Part shown: positions 44,727 to 53,023 of the stretch, in pieces
Layout of the letters: the number at the start of each line of letters is the position of its first letter
Numbering within the stretch: position 1 is the stretch's first letter
Origin: Phaeobacter inhibens DSM 16374
GTDB taxonomy: Bacteria; Pseudomonadota; Alphaproteobacteria; Rhodobacterales; Rhodobacteraceae
DNA: 64,000 nucleotides
Assembly: GCF_000473105.1 (NCBI RefSeq)
Contig: NZ_KI421498.1
Location: 620,001-684,000, forward strand
Reading direction: 5' to 3'
Position numbers and translations under genes: made by a program
Notes under the pieces: generated by a model
Seen by the model: the letters and a program-made list of their open reading frames with translations, nothing else
Told to the model about the DNA's origin: nothing
Databases searched by the model: none

Positions 44727-45676
44727 TGGCGGGGGTAAGCGAGGCGTTTCAATCCCATGTGGCCAGCGGTCTCACCACGCTGTGTCGTTGCTGGCTGGTG
44801 ACCCGCAGCGATGGCGTGCGGTTCGGTTTTACCGACCATGACCGCGACCTGCGGTTCGAAAGCGCTGCCGAGGGCGAGGCCGGTCTGCTGTTTCGCGCAG
44901 GCACAGGCCTGACGGCGCGCAGCCTGCAACAGGTCACCGGGTTGGCGGTCGACAACACCGAGGCGCTTGGCGCGCTGAGCGATGCCGCCATCCGCGAAGA
45001 CGAGATCGAGGCCGGGCGCTTTGACGGCGCTGAGGTGCGCTGCTGGCTGGTGAACTGGGCCGATGTCTCGGTGCGCTGGTTGCAGTTTCGCGGCAGCTTT
45101 GGCCAGATCCGCCGTGCTGGTGGTGCCTTTGAGGCGGAGCTGCGCGGCCTGACGGAGGCGCTCAATCAGCCGATGGGGCGGATCTACCAGAAACCCTGCA
45201 CGGCGGTGCTGGGCGATGGCGCCTGCCGCTTTGACATGACAACGCCGGGCTACACGTTGGAGCTGGCCGCCGAAGAAATCCGCGAGGGGCAGTATTTCGG
45301 ATTTGCCGCCCTGCCGGGGTTTGAGCCGAACTGGTTCACGTCGGGTCGTCTCACGGTGATGAGCGGTGCAGCATCGGGCCTGTGGGGCTGGATCAAGCAG
45401 GACCGTCAGCAGGTCGGACGGCTGGGACAGGACGCAAGCGCGCCGGATCCGAACGCAGAGCACCGCCAGCTGACCCTCTGGGAACCGCTGCGGGCGCAGA
45501 TCCGACCCGGTGATCTGCTGCATCTGGCAGCGGGTTGCGACAAGCGGCTGAAGACCTGCCGGTTGAAGTTCAACAATGGCGTCAATTTTCAGGGCTTTCC
45601 GGATATCCCCGGCGAAGACTGGGTGATGAGCGTGCCGCGCCAGAGCGGCAATAACACTGGCGGCAGCCGCAGATGA
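44726..45676 (+). CDS. GTA g13, baseplate hub with Fe-S site (DUF2163)
   Basis: 316 residues. The N-terminal part (~20-170) is DUF2163 and the C-terminal part is the phage BR0599-like domain. Cys158, Cys167, Cys271 and Cys278 (KPCTAVLGDGACRF; AAGCDKRLKTCRL) are the likely ligands of the iron-sulfur cluster reported in the RcGTA hub structure. C20, C22 and C106 are extra. ATGA overlap with g14. Confidence 0.93.
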   Translation: MAGVSEAFQSHVASGLTTLCRCWLVTRSDGVRFGFTDHDRDLRFESAAEGEAGLLFRAGTGLTARSLQQVTGLAVDNTEALGALSDAAIREDEIEAGRFDGAEVRCWLVNWADVSVRWLQFRGSFGQIRRAGGAFEAELRGLTEALNQPMGRIYQKPCTAVLGDGACRFDMTTPGYTLELAAEEIREGQYFGFAALPGFEPNWFTSGRLTVMSGAASGLWGWIKQDRQQVGRLGQDASAPDPNAEHRQLTLWEPLRAQIRPGDLLHLAAGCDKRLKTCRLKFNNGVNFQGFPDIPGEDWVMSVPRQSGNNTGGSRR

Positions 45677-46143
45677 GCGGCGCCACGGGGATATTGCGCG
45701 CCCAGCTCGTTGCGGCGGCGCGGGGTTGGTTGGGCACGCCCTATGTGCATCAGGCCGCCCGGCGCGGGGCGGGCTGCGATTGCCTCGGCCTGATCCGGGG
45801 TCTCTGGCGCGAGGTCTACGGGCAGGAGCCGGAGGCGGTGCCGGGCTATACGATGGACTGGTCCGAACCCCAGGGCGAGGAGGCGCTGTGGCAGGCGGCT
45901 CTGCGCCATCTCAGCCCCCGACCGCTAGAGGATGCGCGCGCCGGAGACGTCCTCCTGTTTCGGATGCGCCGGGGGGCGGTGGCCAAACATATCGCGCTGC
46001 AAACTGAAACCGGCGCCATGCCGCGGTTCATCCATGCCTATAGCGGCCACGGTGTGGTCGAGAGCGCATTGAGCCAGCCGTGGCGACGGCGGATCGTGGC
46101 GCGGTTTTCCTTTCCTGATGTTGATGCTGATGAGGTGACGTGA
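45673..46143 (+). CDS. GTA g14, NlpC/P60 peptidase
   Basis: 156 residues. Catalytic Cys37 in GAGCDCLGL (the usual DCxGL motif) and His106 in VAKHIALQ. As part of the baseplate it would open recipient peptidoglycan cross-links during DNA delivery. ATGA overlaps on both sides. The final Asp/Asn/His of the triad was not pinned down. Confidence 0.94.
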   Translation: MSGATGILRAQLVAAARGWLGTPYVHQAARRGAGCDCLGLIRGLWREVYGQEPEAVPGYTMDWSEPQGEEALWQAALRHLSPRPLEDARAGDVLLFRMRRGAVAKHIALQTETGAMPRFIHAYSGHGVVESALSQPWRRRIVARFSFPDVDADEVT

Positions 46144-49100
46144 TGGCGACCATTCTTCTTTCTGCGGCGGGGGCGGCCCTTGGCGGCTCGGTTGGGGGGG
46201 CTGTGGCGGGTCTGTCCTCGGTAGCGATTGGCCGCGCACTTGGCGCCACCGTCGGGCGTGCCATCGACAGCCGCCTGCTGGGGGCGGGCAGTGAGCCGGT
46301 GGAGACCGGCCGGGTGGAACGCTTCCGCCTGACCCATGCCAGCGATGGCCAGCCGATTGCGCAGGTCTATGGCCGGATGCGGGTGGGCGGGCAGGTGATC
46401 TGGGCGTCTGAGTTCCGCGAGACCTCCACCACCAGTGGCGGCGGTGGCAAGGGCGGCGGTCCGCGCCAGCCCAAGGTCACCAGCTACAGCTATGATGTCT
46501 CGCTGGCGGTGGCGGTCTGCGCCGGAGAGGTCGCCTCCATCGGGCGGGTCTGGGCTGATGGGGAGGAGGTCGCGCCTAAGGATTTGAACATGACCGTCTA
46601 TCGCGGCACCATGGACCAGCTCCCCGATCCGGTGATTGAGGCGGTGGAGGGTGCGGGCGAGGTGCCCGCCTATCGTGGCACCGCCTATGTGGTGATGGAG
46701 AACCTGGCGCTGGAACGCTTTGGCAACCGGGTGCCGCAATTCTCGTTCGAGGTGCTGCGTGCCGAACAACCGGCCTCCAGCACCTATGATCTGGATCTGC
46801 CGCAGCTGGTGCAGGGGGTTGCCCTGATGCCGGGGACCGGGGAATACGCGCTGGCCAGCACGCCGGTGCATTACGACCACGGGCCGGGACAGGCCAAGCC
46901 CGCCAATTCGCACAGCCCCTCGGGGGAGACCGATCTGGTCACCTCGCTGACGACCCTTGGCGAGGAGCTGCCCGCCTGTGGCGCGGCCTCGCTGATTGTG
47001 TCGTGGTTTGGTAATGATCTGCGCTGTGGGGCCTGTACCGTCAAACCGAAGGTGGAGCGGCAGCATATCGAGGGGGCGAATATGCCCTGGTCGGTGGCCG
47101 GGCTGACCCGCACGGAGGCCGAGCTGATCGCGCGACAAGAGGACCGGCCGATCTATGGCGGCACCCCAACTGATGCCTCGGTGATTGAGGCCATTCGCGC
47201 ACTGCAGGAGCAGGGCAAGCGGGTGATGTTCTACCCGTTTATCCTGATGGATCAGATGGCGGGCAATGATCTGCCCGATCCCTGGAGCGGTGAGCCGGGA
47301 CAGGCGCATCTGCCCTGGCGGGGACGGATCACCCTGTCGCGGGCACCCGGCCAGCCCGGCAGCCCCGATGGCACGGCTACGGCGCGGGCTGAGGTGCAGC
47401 AGTTCTTTGGCACGGCAACCGCGGCGGATTTCACCGTGGCTGACGGGAGCGTCACCTATAGTGGCCCGTTGGAGGATTGGGGGCTGCGGCGGTTCATCCT
47501 GCATAATGCCGCGCTTTGTGCCGCAGCGGGCGGGGTGGAGGCGTTCTGCATCAGCTCGGAGATGCGTGGGTTGACCCAGATCCGCGATGAGGCAGGCTTT
47601 CCTGCGGTGGCAGAGCTGCGGGCGCTGACACAGGAGGTGCGCCAGATCCTTGGTCCGGACACCCAGATCGGCTATGCCGCCGACTGGTCGGAATACTGGG
47701 GCTACCAGAGCCCGGAGGGGGATCGCTATTTCCACCTTGATCCGCTGTGGGCGGATGAGGAGATCGACTTCATCGGCATCGACAATTACATGCCGCTGTC
47801 CGACTGGCGCGAGGGGGAGGATCATCTGGACGCCAAGGCCGGCACGCCCAATATCTATGACCTCAGCTATCTGCGCGCCAATATCGAAGGTGGCGAGGGC
47901 TATGACTGGTATTACCACTCGCCCGAGGCGGAGGCGGCCCAGATCCGCACACCAATCACCGATGGGGCGTATGAGGAGCCGTGGATCTGGCGCTACAAGG
48001 ATCTGCGCAGCTGGTGGTCGAAGCCGCATCATGACCGGATCAACGGGCAACGTGCCGCGCTGCCCACCGCATGGGAGCCGCAGAGCAAACCGATCTGGTT
48101 CACCGAACTGGGCTGTGCTGCGATCGACAAGGGCACCAATCAGCCGAACAAGTTTCTGGATCCCAAAAGCTCCGAATCCAAACTGCCGAAATTCTCTGAC
48201 GGGCAGCGCGATGACATGATGCAGCTAGCCTATCTGCGTGCATTACTGGGCTATTGGCAGGAGGAGGGGATGAACCCGGTCTCCGAGGTCTATGGTGGCC
48301 CGATGCTGGATATGTCGAACGCCTATGTCTGGGCCTGGGACGCGCGACCGTTTCCGACCTTTCCCAATGCGGTGGAGGTCTGGAGCGACGGGGAGAATTA
48401 CCTGCGCGGCCATTGGCTGAACGGACGGGTGGGGCAACGCACGCTGGCCTCGGTGCTGGAGGAGATCTGTGCCGCCTCGGGTGTTGCGGCGATTGATGTC
48501 AGCGACCTGCCTGCGCTGGTGCGCGGTTATGCGATCAGCGATGTCGGGGAGGCGCGCGCCGCGCTGCAGCCACTGTTGCTGCGCCACGGGGTGGATGCCA
48601 TCGAACGCGACGGGCTGCTGCGGTTCCGCCTGCGCAATGGGCGACAGGACGCAGCGCTGGATCTGGCGCAACTGGTTGAGGGGCAGGAGCTGGACGGGGT
48701 GCTGGAACAGACCCGCGCGCCGGAGGCCGAGCTGGCCGGGCGGATGCGGCTGCGTTTTGTCGAATGGGGCGGGCGCCATTATCTGCGCGGCGAGGAGGCC
48801 GTGCTGCCTGATGAGGCCACCCATGCGGTCAGCGACAATGAGCTGCCGATGGCGCTGACCCGCGCCGAGGGGCGGCAGGTGGTGGAGCGCTGGCTGAGCG
48901 AGGCCCGTATGGCCCGTGATACCCTGCGGCTGGAATTGCCGCCCTCCGCCATGGCGCTGGGCGCGGGCGATGTGATCCGCCTGCCGCTTGCGGGGACAGA
49001 GGCAGGTCCGGAGGCAGGCCCGGAGGCGGGTGCGGAGGTCGGCAGCGGTGCGCAGGCGCGCTACCGGATCGACCGGGTGGAACAGGGCGCGGCGCAGCTG

Positions 49101-50123
49101 ATCGAGGCGGTGCGGATCGAGCCGGAGAACTACCACCCCGCACCGGTGCCGGAGGAATTGCCCGGTGTCATCGCCTTTGCGGCGCCAGTGCCGGTGCTGC
49201 CGCTGTTCATGGACCTGCCGCTGATTGGCGGCGATGAGGTGCCCCATGCGCCGCATCTGGCGGTCACGGCGCAGCCCTGGCCGGGGAGCGTTGCCCTGTA
49301 TGGCGCACAGAGTGATGCGGATTATGTGCTGGAAGAAGTTCTGGCCGCGGCCTCAACCATTGCCATCACCAACACGGTGTTGCCTGCGGGTGCGCTGGGC
49401 CGTTGGGAGCGCGGTGCAGATCTGGAAGTCGATATGATCACCGGTCAATTCCAGAGCCGGGACCGGACATCGGTGCTGAACGGGGCCAATCTGGTGGCGA
49501 TTGGCGATGGCAGCCCCGGCAATTGGGAGCTGCTGCAATTTGCCAAGGCCGAGCTGATTGCGCCGGGGCGCTATCTTCTGCGCGACCGGCTGCGTGGGCA
49601 GCAGGGCAGCGATGCGCGGATGCCGGTGGCCTGGCCCAAGGGGTCTTATGTGGTGGCGCTGGATGGCACGCCGCAGCAGATCACTCTGGCTGCCAATCAG
49701 CGCGGCCTTAGCCGTCACTACCGCATCGGCACCGCCCGGCGCCCCTATGATGATCCAAGCTATGTGCATCTGGAGGCGGCCTTTGCCGGTGAAGGGCTAC
49801 GGCCCTATGCGCCGGTGCATCTGCGCCAGAAAGGCGTGTTGGGCAGCGGTGCGGTCGGGCTGGACTGGATCCGCCGCAGCCGCACCGACGGCGACCGCTG
49901 GGATCTGGCGGAGATCCCCTTGGGCGAGGATCTGGAGCGCTACCGCCTGCGGGTGCTGCGCGGCAGTGACGTGCTGCGCGAGGAGCTGCTGGACAGTCCC
50001 GGCTGGAGCTATCCGGTGGCGGCACAGACAGCGGATGCGGTGGCGCCGGGCGATCGCGTCGAGGTGGCGCAAGTCTCGGCCCGCTACGGGGCGGGCGCGG
50101 CCACCGCCCTGCGGCTGGTCTGA
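46140..50123 (+). CDS. GTA g15, megatron baseplate protein
   Basis: 1327 residues, the largest protein here. A hydrophobic Gly/Ala-rich N-terminus (~5-40) may insert in membranes on DNA ejection. A tail-hub part follows (GQPIAQVYGRMRVGGQVIWASEFRE). The GTA TIM-barrel-like domain lies at ~430-730 (GGVEAFCISSEMRGLTQIRDEAG; DWSEYWGYQSPEGDRYFHLDPLWADEEIDFIGIDNY; WFTELGCAAIDKGTNQPNKF). Beta-rich receptor-type domains follow to the C-terminus. A GPEA-type tandem repeat sits near residue 955. Contacts the recipient surface. Confidence 0.95.
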   Translation: MMATILLSAAGAALGGSVGGAVAGLSSVAIGRALGATVGRAIDSRLLGAGSEPVETGRVERFRLTHASDGQPIAQVYGRMRVGGQVIWASEFRETSTTSGGGGKGGGPRQPKVTSYSYDVSLAVAVCAGEVASIGRVWADGEEVAPKDLNMTVYRGTMDQLPDPVIEAVEGAGEVPAYRGTAYVVMENLALERFGNRVPQFSFEVLRAEQPASSTYDLDLPQLVQGVALMPGTGEYALASTPVHYDHGPGQAKPANSHSPSGETDLVTSLTTLGEELPACGAASLIVSWFGNDLRCGACTVKPKVERQHIEGANMPWSVAGLTRTEAELIARQEDRPIYGGTPTDASVIEAIRALQEQGKRVMFYPFILMDQMAGNDLPDPWSGEPGQAHLPWRGRITLSRAPGQPGSPDGTATARAEVQQFFGTATAADFTVADGSVTYSGPLEDWGLRRFILHNAALCAAAGGVEAFCISSEMRGLTQIRDEAGFPAVAELRALTQEVRQILGPDTQIGYAADWSEYWGYQSPEGDRYFHLDPLWADEEIDFIGIDNYMPLSDWREGEDHLDAKAGTPNIYDLSYLRANIEGGEGYDWYYHSPEAEAAQIRTPITDGAYEEPWIWRYKDLRSWWSKPHHDRINGQRAALPTAWEPQSKPIWFTELGCAAIDKGTNQPNKFLDPKSSESKLPKFSDGQRDDMMQLAYLRALLGYWQEEGMNPVSEVYGGPMLDMSNAYVWAWDARPFPTFPNAVEVWSDGENYLRGHWLNGRVGQRTLASVLEEICAASGVAAIDVSDLPALVRGYAISDVGEARAALQPLLLRHGVDAIERDGLLRFRLRNGRQDAALDLAQLVEGQELDGVLEQTRAPEAELAGRMRLRFVEWGGRHYLRGEEAVLPDEATHAVSDNELPMALTRAEGRQVVERWLSEARMARDTLRLELPPSAMALGAGDVIRLPLAGTEAGPEAGPEAGAEVGSGAQARYRIDRVEQGAAQLIEAVRIEPENYHPAPVPEELPGVIAFAAPVPVLPLFMDLPLIGGDEVPHAPHLAVTAQPWPGSVALYGAQSDADYVLEEVLAAASTIAITNTVLPAGALGRWERGADLEVDMITGQFQSRDRTSVLNGANLVAIGDGSPGNWELLQFAKAELIAPGRYLLRDRLRGQQGSDARMPVAWPKGSYVVALDGTPQQITLAANQRGLSRHYRIGTARRPYDDPSYVHLEAAFAGEGLRPYAPVHLRQKGVLGSGAVGLDWIRRSRTDGDRWDLAEIPLGEDLERYRLRVLRGSDVLREELLDSPGWSYPVAAQTADAVAPGDRVEVAQVSARYGAGAATALRLV
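48999..49046. repeat. 12-bp tandem repeat within g15
   Basis: Four 12-bp units beginning GAGG, in frame, encode EAGP-EAGP-EAGA-EVGS. The first two differ at one base; a likely slippage-prone linker in the megatron. Confidence 0.8.
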
Positions 50124-50135
50124 GGCGGGACGGGG

Positions 50136-50432
50136 ATGCGGCGTCCTGTCCTGCCCGGTGACATCACCAGCACCGCCCGCGCGTTGCTGGCGGTGGCCCC
50201 GGCGCAGCGGCGCGTGCTGTGCGAGCGGATCTTTGCCGGGGCCGGGCAGGCGTTGCGCCATTCGCGCCGCCATCGTCGGCTCTGTCCGGACTGGGGGGAT
50301 GGCTCCCTGAGTGCTGCGGCGCGGAGATTCCCGCTGGCGGATGAGCCGTTTTACGATGCGCCGCAATATCTGTCCTGTACCCGGCTGGTGCTGGCCCAAT
50401 TGGCGCGTCATGTCAGGCATAATCCGGAGTGA
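50136..50432 (+). CDS. small ORF after GTA g15, unknown
   Basis: 98 residues, Arg-rich and His-rich (PAQRRVLCERIFAGAGQALRHSRRHRRLCPDWGDGSLSAAARRF), helical, two Cys. It follows g15 by 12 bp on the same strand and is probably co-transcribed. I know no function; genes of this size after the GTA cluster occur in related genomes as far as I recall. Confidence 0.7.
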   Translation: MRRPVLPGDITSTARALLAVAPAQRRVLCERIFAGAGQALRHSRRHRRLCPDWGDGSLSAAARRFPLADEPFYDAPQYLSCTRLVLAQLARHVRHNPE

Positions 50433-50724
50433 TCCGGTGCCACGCTGCGCTGACGCCACCGGGTGTCGCGGCTGTGAGGGTCGAAGGGGGTAGCGCGCTG
50501 GCGCAGGCCGTCAGCGCGATCACATTGCGTGCCGCACAGAGGCTGTGCGGATACGCGTGTGGCCTGATCTTGCGCGTGGATGGCCTTAAAATCAACGGGC
50601 TGCCCGACCATATCTGCTGAACCTAGGCGAAAGATCAGCAGATCCGATGGCTGTCATCACGGATTTGCGGTTGGCCTTTTTGCGCTTACATAGGTAATCT
50701 GGTCGCAACACAGGAGGCAGAGCC
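50433..50724. other. gap between GTA cluster and cysE
   Basis: 292 bp. No GTA terminator with a clear stem and T-run was seen. The last ~70 bp before cysE should hold its promoter. Confidence 0.4.
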
Positions 50725-51540
50725 ATGCTTGAGACGCGCCACGCCGTTAGTTCCGTTGATCCGGTTTGGGATCAGATCACCACCGAGGCGCAGGACGCCG
50801 TGCGCCGCCAGCCGCTGATGGGCGGGCTGATCCATGCCTGCATCCTGCATCACACCTCGCTTGAGAAGGCGCTGTCCTATCGCATTGCGGCCAAGCTCTG
50901 CTCCAATGAGATGTCGATGGTAATCCTGCGCGAAATCGTTGACAAGGCCTATGGGGAAAACCCGGATCTGATTGCCGCTGGACGCGCCGATCTGATGGCG
51001 GTCTATGAACGTGATCCGGCCTGCCATCGTCTGTTGCAGCCGATCCTCTACTTCAAGGGCTATCAGGCGGTGCAGGCCTACCGGGTCGCCCATTGGCTGT
51101 GGCAGAAGGGGGATTACGACCTGTCCTATTTCTTCCAGATGCGAATTTCCGAGATCTTTGGCGTCGATATCCATCCGGCGGCCAAAATCGGACGCGGCAT
51201 CATGATCGACCACGCCCATTCCATTGTTATCGGTGAAACCGCTGTGGTTGGTGACAATGTATCGATGCTGCATTCGGTGACCCTCGGCGGCACCGGTAAG
51301 GAAGAGGAAGACCGCCATCCGAAGATTGGTGATGGTGTGCTGATCGGGGCCGGTGCCAAGGTTCTGGGCAACATCAAGGTCGGCCATTGCAGCCGCATTG
51401 CGGCCGGATCGGTGGTGCTGCAGGAGATCCCGCCCTGCAAGACCGTGGCGGGCGTGCCGGCCAAGATCGTCGGCGAGGCAGGCTGCGATCAGCCGTCAGT
51501 GAGCATGAATCAGGTGCTGGGAGGCGGCAAGCCGCAATAG
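50725..51540 (+). CDS. cysE: serine O-acetyltransferase
   Basis: Acetylates serine with acetyl-CoA, first step of cysteine synthesis. 271 residues: N-terminal helical domain (VWDQITTEAQDAVRR ... LHHTSLEKALSYRIAAKL) and C-terminal left-handed beta-helix of hexapeptide repeats (IDHAHSIVIGETAVVGDNVSMLHSVTLGGTG) with the catalytic His. GGAGG precedes ATG. Last residues NQVLGGGKPQ are variable; the usual end Ile for CysK binding is not obvious. Confidence 0.97.
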   Translation: MLETRHAVSSVDPVWDQITTEAQDAVRRQPLMGGLIHACILHHTSLEKALSYRIAAKLCSNEMSMVILREIVDKAYGENPDLIAAGRADLMAVYERDPACHRLLQPILYFKGYQAVQAYRVAHWLWQKGDYDLSYFFQMRISEIFGVDIHPAAKIGRGIMIDHAHSIVIGETAVVGDNVSMLHSVTLGGTGKEEEDRHPKIGDGVLIGAGAKVLGNIKVGHCSRIAAGSVVLQEIPPCKTVAGVPAKIVGEAGCDQPSVSMNQVLGGGKPQ

Positions 51541-51603
51541 GCCGCGCCGCTCTGCGGGGTTGAACATGGCGGGCGATGCGCGTGCCGCCATTGGTGCATT
51601 TGT

Positions 51604-51624
51604 GAGTATTTTTGGAAAGATGAC
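51604..51624. repeat. dispersed repeat copy after cysE
   Basis: Core GAGTATTTTTGGAAAGATGA; intergenic copy of the element that lies in frame inside nnr at 9745-9765. Confidence 0.6.
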
Positions 51625-51631
51625 GATGGAG

Positions 51632-51658
51632 AGGGGCGGCGCTGGCGGCCCCTTTTTT
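51632..51658 (+). terminator. cysE terminator
   Basis: GGGGC / GCCCC stem (extra pairs possible inside) followed by TTTTTT, ~92 bp after the stop. Confidence 0.78.
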
Positions 51659-52101
51659 CGTGGGGTGGGGGAGGTGTGCAGTCAATCGCAGGGCTGTTGC
51701 TATCGGCGTTTTTCGTCGGTGGCCGGGACGTCATAATGCGGCCCTCGTGTCAGCCCCGTTCGCGATGTTGCACTCGGAGTGAATGGTGTGATTGGGCTGG
51801 CTGCGATCAACGAGCGGCTGCGACGAGTTGCGGTATCGCTGCAACCCTGCTGTCGCACCGCCGCAAGTCGGCAGTGAGCCCATAATGACCGATGCTACAG
51901 GATCTACCAATGTCGGCTTTCGCGGTGCTAGCGCGATTGCATTGGAATGGATGCGCCCCAGTTTGGTTTAATGGATGCGCCCCAGTTTGGTTTGTAGGTC
52001 TCTTGCGTGATAAGCTCGTGGAGCCGTAGAGCGCTTATTGCAAAAAAATCGACCGGCTCGCCCACTTGATAGCCGAAGCTCAAACGAACCGCAGACGTAT
52101 C
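51659..52101. other. decayed region between cysE and the LysR module
   Basis: About 440 bp without an intact gene. It holds a perfect 24-bp tandem duplication. On the minus strand the LysR frame stays open for over 50 codons beyond the LysR stop, reading ...GEPVDFFAISALRLHELI..., across the duplication. This looks like a degraded gene or mobile-element end. Confidence 0.5.
51946..51993. repeat. perfect 24-bp tandem duplication
   Basis: Two identical adjacent 24-bp copies (each with GATGCGCCCCAGTTTGG), at the left edge of the LysR/aminotransferase/AEC module. The duplicated unit looks like an insertion-sequence end, but no transposase is present. Confidence 0.85.
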
Positions 52102-52974
52102 TCAGATCAATTCCCAAAAGGCTGACAGTGCCTCGGATGCAGGACCACCAGCAAGGCGGGCAAGGACGATTTCGCGGGGGGCTGGTGGGTCAAGAGGCAC
52201 CTTCAAGAGGCCAGGATGATGTTCTGGCGCGGCAAGATCGGCAATGATGGCCGCGCCCAGACCCGCGCGCACAAGCGCCAGAAGCGATGTGATCTGTTGT
52301 GCCTCATGCCGGATATCAGGCGTAACGCCGGCAAGGGCGAACCAGGCCCGCACCAAAGGCTCTGATCCGCCTTTCGTCATAACGAAAGGCAATGTCGCAA
52401 GGTCCTGCGGTGTAAGACGTTCAGGCCAGACTCGGTCATCGGGCATAAGGGCGACTAAGTGGTCATCAGTAAGTGGCAGCTGTTCCAGCGAAGGGTCGTC
52501 CTGCGCCAATGTGATGGCGACATCGACGACCCCGGTTTTGAGCGCTTCGGCCATCGCGGTCTCGGGAATTTCGCGGACAGCAAGGCGGATTTCCGGACAT
52601 CGGCTCTGATAGCGCCCCAGCAGTTGAGGCAAGAGCCGGGTCGAGGCGGAAGCACCAATAGAACCGATGCGCAAAGCCCCCGCTTTTTTGCGTTTCAGGG
52701 CGGTCACATCCTCCCACGCGTCCTGGCGCAGCAGTGCCTCGCGACGGCCGAGCTCCGCAAGGCGCTCACCCTCCGCCGTCAGTCTGATTTGCCCGCCCAT
52801 GCGGCGCGTCACCACGACCCCAGATTTGTCTTCTAGTGCTGCAATGGCTCGGCTGATGGCGGGTTGCGAAACACCCAAGGCCATTGCTGCGCGGGTCATG
52901 CTGCCGGTCTCCCGGATCACGGGCAAGGCACGTAAAGCGATGATTGGAACGGTATCGAGAGGACGCACATTCAT
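52102..52974 (-). CDS. LysR-family transcriptional regulator
   Basis: 290 residues. N-terminal winged helix (ALRALPVIRETGSMTRAAMALGVSQPAISRAIAALEDKSG, ~12-55) and a C-terminal periplasmic-binding-like effector domain (GALRIGSIGASASTRLLPQLL onward). Divergent from the aminotransferase-AEC operon with only 49 bp between start codons, so it is probably their regulator and binds the T-N11-A site between them. The effector is unknown, perhaps the amino acid handled by the operon. Confidence 0.93.
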   Translation of the reverse strand: MNVRPLDTVPIIALRALPVIRETGSMTRAAMALGVSQPAISRAIAALEDKSGVVVTRRMGGQIRLTAEGERLAELGRREALLRQDAWEDVTALKRKKAGALRIGSIGASASTRLLPQLLGRYQSRCPEIRLAVREIPETAMAEALKTGVVDVAITLAQDDPSLEQLPLTDDHLVALMPDDRVWPERLTPQDLATLPFVMTKGGSEPLVRAWFALAGVTPDIRHEAQQITSLLALVRAGLGAAIIADLAAPEHHPGLLKVPLDPPAPREIVLARLAGGPASEALSAFWELI

Positions 52975-52987
52975 AACTATTGGTTAT
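52973..52987. promoter_or_regulatory. LysR-type operator candidate
   Basis: ATAAC-TATTG-GTTAT, a perfect 5-bp inverted repeat fitting T-N11-A. It overlaps the lysR start codon and is 36 bp before the aminotransferase ATG. Confidence 0.55.
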
Positions 52988-53023
52988 TTGATTATGGCGA
53001 GCTTGTCACGCAAAGCATGATAT

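Noticed and set aside
46038-48050. 670-codon minus-strand ORF over GTA g14-g15
   Set aside because: Antisense to the megatron; composition is shadow-like (many His, Arg, Gly, no domains).
35545-50432. Prophage
   Set aside because: No integrase, repressor, replication or lysis genes, very short tape measure, gene order of RcGTA; a GTA fits better.
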